From contig NZ_CP027727.1 in NCBI RefSeq assembly GCF_003851685.1, positions 2,728,001 through 2,792,000 on the forward strand: a stretch of 64,000 nucleotides of DNA, written 5' to 3'. Source of the stretch: Pseudomonas sp. R5-89-07 (GTDB lineage Bacteria > Pseudomonadota > Gammaproteobacteria > Pseudomonadales > Pseudomonadaceae). Below, piece after piece: positions 60,596 through 64,000 of the stretch. The notes beneath the pieces are model-generated. The model saw only the letters and a program-made list of their open reading frames with translations. It made no database searches and had not been told where the DNA came from. Position 1 is the first letter of the stretch. Each line of letters starts with the position of its first letter. The position numbers were made by a program, and so were the translations under genes.

Positions 60596-61126
60596 ATGCC
60601 AAACAACCACTCACGCCTCATCTACCGCCAACCACAGCCTGCTGACGTCGGGCGCTTATTCGCCATCTTCGGCGACCCGCAGACCAATCTATTCAATCCT
60701 TCCGGCCCTATGGTCAGTATCGATGACGCCCAGCGCCTGCTGGAGCGTTGGCTGGATCAATGGTCTGCCTTGGGCTATGGATGGTGGGCGATTGCGCGGC
60801 GCGAGGCGCCCGAGCACATCATCGGTTTTGGCGGCATTGCACCGCTCAACTACCTGACAGTGCCGCGCATCAACCTCGGTTATCGCTTCGCGGTCGAGGC
60901 CTGGGGGCAGGGCTATGCCACCGAGGTGGGGCGCGACGCCTTGGTGCTGGCGTTTGACACACTGGGTTTGCCGGAGGTCTTCGGGCTGGTTCGACCGGAC
61001 CATGCCGCCTCTATCCGAGTACTGGAGAAGATCGGCATGCAGCCATTCGGGGTGCTGGATGATGTGCCCGGTAAAGCGCCAAGCCTGGTGATGCGCGCTT
61101 GTCATCCTACAACTGCTTCGGCCTGA
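60596..61126 (+). CDS. GNAT N-acetyltransferase (RimJ/RimL type)
   Basis: This 176-residue Acetyltransf_3 protein has LGYRFAVEAWGQGYATEVGR as the acetyl-CoA binding loop and the C-terminal DHAASIRVLEKIGMQ. The acceptor is unknown (ribosomal-protein or small-molecule amine). GGGAGG precedes the ATG. Confidence 0.9.
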   Translation: MPNNHSRLIYRQPQPADVGRLFAIFGDPQTNLFNPSGPMVSIDDAQRLLERWLDQWSALGYGWWAIARREAPEHIIGFGGIAPLNYLTVPRINLGYRFAVEAWGQGYATEVGRDALVLAFDTLGLPEVFGLVRPDHAASIRVLEKIGMQPFGVLDDVPGKAPSLVMRACHPTTASA

Positions 61127-61219
61127 CACTTTCTACACCCTCGCAAATCCTCGCTGACAGCAATCTTTCAGATTGACACTGTTCAAACACCTCGATATAA
61201 AAGCCACAGTTGTACGACG

Positions 61220-61239
61220 ACATATGACGTTACATATGT
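61220..61239. promoter_or_regulatory. Palindrome upstream of the ACS-family transporter
   Basis: ACATATG-ACGTTA-CATATGT is a perfect 7-bp inverted repeat 29 bp before the transporter ATG. It is a candidate operator for a GntR-type regulator located elsewhere. Confidence 0.5.
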
Positions 61240-61268
61240 CCTACCTAACAAAAATAAAAAGTGATGCC

Positions 61269-62672
61269 ATGAATCTGAACGAGCCCATCAGTGCCCATCG
61301 TGTTGGCCAGGCGGTCGGCAGCTATCGCTGGACGATCTGCGCGATGCTGTTTTTCGCCACCACCGTCAACTACCTCGACCGCCAGGTGCTCAGCCTGTTG
61401 GCCCCGCAACTCTCCACGCAATTTGGCTGGAGCAACACCGATTACGCCAACATTGCGGCGGTTTTCCAGTTCGTCTATGCGATTTCCATGCTGTTTGCCG
61501 GGCGGTTCGTCGACAAGATCGGCACCAAGGCAGCCTACGTGGTGGCCATCGGCATCTGGTCTACCGGCGCGATCATGCATGCGTTCTCGGTGCAGATGGG
61601 TGAGGGCATCGCGGCGGTCAGCAGTGCCATCGGCCTGGCGGTGATTCCGGTGTCGATTGCCGGTTTCATGTTGTCACGCGCGGTGCTGGCGATTGGCGAG
61701 GCGGGCAACTTTCCCATCGCGATCAAAGCCACGGCCGAGTACTTCCCCAAGAAAGAACGCTCCTTTGCCACCGGGATCTTCAACTCGGGCGCCAACGTCG
61801 GCGCGATCCTGGCGCCCATCTGTGTGCCGTTGATCGCCGGCATGTGGGGCTGGGAAGCAGCCTTCATGGTTATCGGCATGCTGGGCTTCATCTGGGTGGC
61901 GGTGTGGGCTGCGGTGTACGAAAAGCCGGAGCAGCAAAAGCGCCTGTCGGCCGAGGAGCTGGCCTACATTCGCAGTGACCAGACGGTGCAGCCGTTCACC
62001 CCAACCACTGCGGACGCCCCCGCGAAAAAAGTCTCGTGGTTCAAGTTGCTGACCTATCGCCAGACCTGGGCCTTTGCCTTCGGCAAGTTCATGACAGACG
62101 GCGTGTGGTGGTTCTTTCTGTTCTGGCTGCCCACTTACCTGTCGGCGCAGTACGGCATGAAGGGCGCCGATATCGTGATGCCGCTGGCCGTGCTGTACAG
62201 CATGACCATGGTCGGCAGTATCGGTGGCGGCTGGTTTCCCAGCTACTTCATGGCACGGGGCGATGCGCCCTATGATGGCCGTATGAAAGCCATGCTGGTG
62301 ATCGCGCTGTTCCCGCTGGTGGTGTTGCTGGCGCAGCCGCTGGGCTACATCAGCTTCTGGGTGCCGGTATTGCTGATCGGCGTGGGCGCCTCGGCGCACC
62401 AGGCGTGGTCGTGCAATATCTTCACCACGGTGTCCGACATGTTCCCGCAGAAAACCGTCGCCTCGGTGGTGGGTATCGGCGGCATGGCCGGGGGCTTGGG
62501 CGGAGTGGTGATGACCAAGATTGGCGGTTGGGTATTCGATTACTACAAGTCCATCAATGACATCCACACCGGCTACATGATCATGTTTGCGATCTGTGCC
62601 GTGGCGTACTTGGTAGCGTGGAGCGTGATGAAGACGCTGGTGCCGCGCCACAAGGAAATTACTGACCTCTGA
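61269..62672 (+). CDS. MFS transporter, ACS family (sugar-acid/hexuronate type)
   Basis: This 467-residue protein has 12 helices of the anion:cation symporter family. It has FFATTVNYLDRQVLSLLAPQ in helix 1, GEAGNFPIAIKATAEYFPKK and FNSGANVGAILAP, as in ExuT/GarP/DgoT. It probably imports a hexuronate or aldonate. ATG 61269 (MNLNEP) is chosen; longer in-frame starts would run through the palindrome upstream. No catabolic genes for such acids are adjacent. Confidence 0.87.
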   Translation: MNLNEPISAHRVGQAVGSYRWTICAMLFFATTVNYLDRQVLSLLAPQLSTQFGWSNTDYANIAAVFQFVYAISMLFAGRFVDKIGTKAAYVVAIGIWSTGAIMHAFSVQMGEGIAAVSSAIGLAVIPVSIAGFMLSRAVLAIGEAGNFPIAIKATAEYFPKKERSFATGIFNSGANVGAILAPICVPLIAGMWGWEAAFMVIGMLGFIWVAVWAAVYEKPEQQKRLSAEELAYIRSDQTVQPFTPTTADAPAKKVSWFKLLTYRQTWAFAFGKFMTDGVWWFFLFWLPTYLSAQYGMKGADIVMPLAVLYSMTMVGSIGGGWFPSYFMARGDAPYDGRMKAMLVIALFPLVVLLAQPLGYISFWVPVLLIGVGASAHQAWSCNIFTTVSDMFPQKTVASVVGIGGMAGGLGGVVMTKIGGWVFDYYKSINDIHTGYMIMFAICAVAYLVAWSVMKTLVPRHKEITDL

Positions 62673-62680
62673 GTCACTGT

Positions 62681-62705
62681 GCCGGAGCGGGCAAGCCGCT
62701 CCGGC
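62681..62705. terminator. Hairpin between convergent transporter and sugar-dehydrogenase genes
   Basis: GCCGGAGCGG and CCGCTCCGGC form a perfect 10-bp stem with a 5-nt loop in the 42-bp gap between the two stops. There is no long T-tract. Confidence 0.7.
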
Positions 62706-62714
62706 CGTGTCGGT

Positions 62715-64000
62715 TTACTGATTGCGCGTGACCCGCCAGACCGTGTTGGCCAGGTCGTCGGCGATGATCAGCGCGCCTTTGGGGTCCACCGTCACACCCA
62801 CCGGACGACCACGGGTCTTGCCATCCTCGCCGCGAAAGCCCGTGGCGAAGTCCACCGGCTCACCGGCCGGCTTGCCGTTGCTGAACGGCACGAAGATCAC
62901 CTTGTAGCCCACCGGGTTGTCGCGGTTCCAACTGCCGTGTTCGCCAATGAATACGCCGTCGGCGAATTTTTCGCCCATGGCCGGGATGGAAAAATCCACA
63001 CCGAGTGCCGCTACGTGCGAGCCCAGGCTGTAATCGGGCTTGATCGCTGCGGCCACCTTGGCCGGGTTTTGCGGCTGCGCGCGTGGGTCGACGTTCTGGC
63101 CCCAGTAGCTGTAGGGCCAGCCGTAGAAGGCGCCTTCGCGCACCGAACTGAGGTAGTCCGGCACCAGGTCCGGGCCCAGTTCATCGCGCTCGTTGACCAC
63201 GGTCCACAATTGCCCCGTGCCCGGCTGGATGCTCAGCGCGGTGGGGTTGCGCAGGCCGGTGGCGTAAGGCTTGTGCGCGCCGGTCGCGGCGTCGATCTGC
63301 CAGACCATCGCCCGGTCGATTTCCACTTCCATGCCGCGCTCGGTGATGTTGCTGTTGGAGCCGATGCCTACATACAACTGGCGTCCGTCCTCGCTCACCG
63401 CCAAGGACTTGGTCCAGTGGTGATTGATCTGCGCCGGCAGGTCAGTGAGTTTGCTCGGGGCGCCGCTGGCTTTGGTCTGGCCGTCGGTGTAGTCCAAGCG
63501 CACCAGCGCGTCCTGGTTGGCCACGTAGATTTTGCCGTCGGCGTAAGCCAGGCCATAGGGCGCGTTGAGGTTTTCGGCGAACACGGTCTTCAGTTCGTAA
63601 GTGCCGTCACCGTCGGCGTCACGCAGCAGGGTGATGCGGTTACCACTTTTGACCTTGGTGTTGCCCTCGGCCTTGATCAGGCTGGCGATCACGTCCTTGG
63701 GCTTGAGCTTGGCCGCACTGCCGCCACGGCCTTCAGCGACGAGGATGTCGCCGTTGGGCAGCACCAGGGTTTGGCGCGGGATCGCCAGGTCGGTGGCGAT
63801 GGCGGTGATGCTATAGCCTTCCGGCACCTTGGGTTTCTGGTCGCCCCAGGCTGCGGGTTCGGCGATCTTCATGCTCGGCAGCAGGCTGCTTTGTTGAGCT
63901 GGCAACTTGGGGTCGGGGCCATGGACTTGGGTCTTGTCGCCTTCGCCGCCACACGCGGTGAGTAACAGCGCTGTGCTCAGCAGGGTCAATGCGGGGAGGG
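62715..64000 (-). CDS. PQQ-type sugar (L-sorbosone/glucose) dehydrogenase-like lipoprotein, 5' end outside window
   Basis: The visible 428 codons start inside a lipoprotein signal (ALTLLSTALLLTACGG, lipobox LTAC), so only a few N-terminal residues are missing. A six-bladed propeller of the GSDH/sorbosone dehydrogenase family follows (APYGLAYADGKIYVANQDAL, TGLRNPTALSIQPGTGQLWT, GVFIGEHGSWNRDNPVGYKV, RPVGVTVDPKGALIIADDL). These periplasmic proteins oxidise sugars with PQQ or are uncharacterised relatives. The frame remains open to the window edge. Confidence 0.88.
   Translation of the reverse strand, partial: LPALTLLSTALLLTACGGEGDKTQVHGPDPKLPAQQSSLLPSMKIAEPAAWGDQKPKVPEGYSITAIATDLAIPRQTLVLPNGDILVAEGRGGSAAKLKPKDVIASLIKAEGNTKVKSGNRITLLRDADGDGTYELKTVFAENLNAPYGLAYADGKIYVANQDALVRLDYTDGQTKASGAPSKLTDLPAQINHHWTKSLAVSEDGRQLYVGIGSNSNITERGMEVEIDRAMVWQIDAATGAHKPYATGLRNPTALSIQPGTGQLWTVVNERDELGPDLVPDYLSSVREGAFYGWPYSYWGQNVDPRAQPQNPAKVAAAIKPDYSLGSHVAALGVDFSIPAMGEKFADGVFIGEHGSWNRDNPVGYKVIFVPFSNGKPAGEPVDFATGFRGEDGKTRGRPVGVTVDPKGALIIADDLANTVWRVTRNQ

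Noticed and set aside
1..64000. tRNA, rRNA or prophage genes
   Set aside because: No cloverleaf with a TTCGAATC-type arm, rRNA sequence, integrase or phage structural gene was seen.

Overview
The window is a high-GC stretch of a Pseudomonas chromosome, most probably from the P. fluorescens group. Three things support this: gene content and order (nadK, phosphoesterase, glpG, yeaC and pepN in a row; ampR/ampC; acnB; miaE), strong G/C third-position bias, and many REP palindromes of the type that ends in GTGGGAGGGGGCTTGCCCCC or TGTAGGAGCGAGC. There are no rRNA, tRNA, CRISPR or prophage genes. The only intact mobile element is one IS481-family insertion sequence.

Layout. 1-9028 is a cobalt/cobalamin region. 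A cobalamin riboswitch on the minus strand precedes cbtB-cbtA (cobalt uptake). A second one on the plus strand precedes cobW-cobN and a ChlI/ChlD-type chelatase gene. A serralysin-like zinc protease gene lies between the two riboswitches. The ChlI-like ATPase frame ends in a dnaX-like slippery heptamer, A AAA AAG, then a stop codon and a 13-bp hairpin. Beyond it, in the -1 frame, is a VWA domain. One gene therefore probably makes both the small (ATPase) and the medium (ATPase-VWA) cobaltochelatase subunits.

9106-10381 is the IS481-family element, inserted inside a REP palindrome with a 5-bp duplication. 10417-18021 holds a DUF1853 gene and a tight plus-strand housekeeping run: nadK, phosphoesterase, rhomboid protease, DUF1315, DUF2797 and pepN. 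18157-25028 is a minus-strand series: cupin, MocR regulator, SDR, phosphotransferase, a TadG-like protein and a 2-hydroxyacid dehydrogenase. 25298-32247 carries a serine/threonine-type transporter, a duplicated REP unit, acnB, a DUF1289 gene, a tandem universal stress protein with an Anr box, and miaE. 32203-40622 has an MFS exporter, an RstAB-like two-component pair, MipA/OmpV, a serine-hydrolase homologue lacking the SxxK motif, AmpC and its divergent regulator AmpR. This looks like a cell-wall/beta-lactam neighbourhood.

40816-47482 contains a dienelactone hydrolase, a thioesterase, an EamA exporter divergent from a second MocR regulator, an NTF2-like protein, an amidase and DUF2834. 47542-52657 is a divergent catabolic cluster (sugar-binding protein, PhyH dioxygenase and SDR against LacI regulator and Gfo/Idh/MocA dehydrogenase) with no ABC permease or ATPase in the window. 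52701-64000 is transport and regulation: an Fsr-like MFS with an AraC regulator, an AraC/hydrolase/MFS unit, a GAF protein, ProP, a GNAT, an ACS-family MFS and a truncated sorbosone-dehydrogenase-like lipoprotein.

The observation most worth testing is the programmed -1 frameshift site at 8360-8406. The riboswitch-flanked protease, the orphan catabolic cluster and the IS insertion into REP come next.
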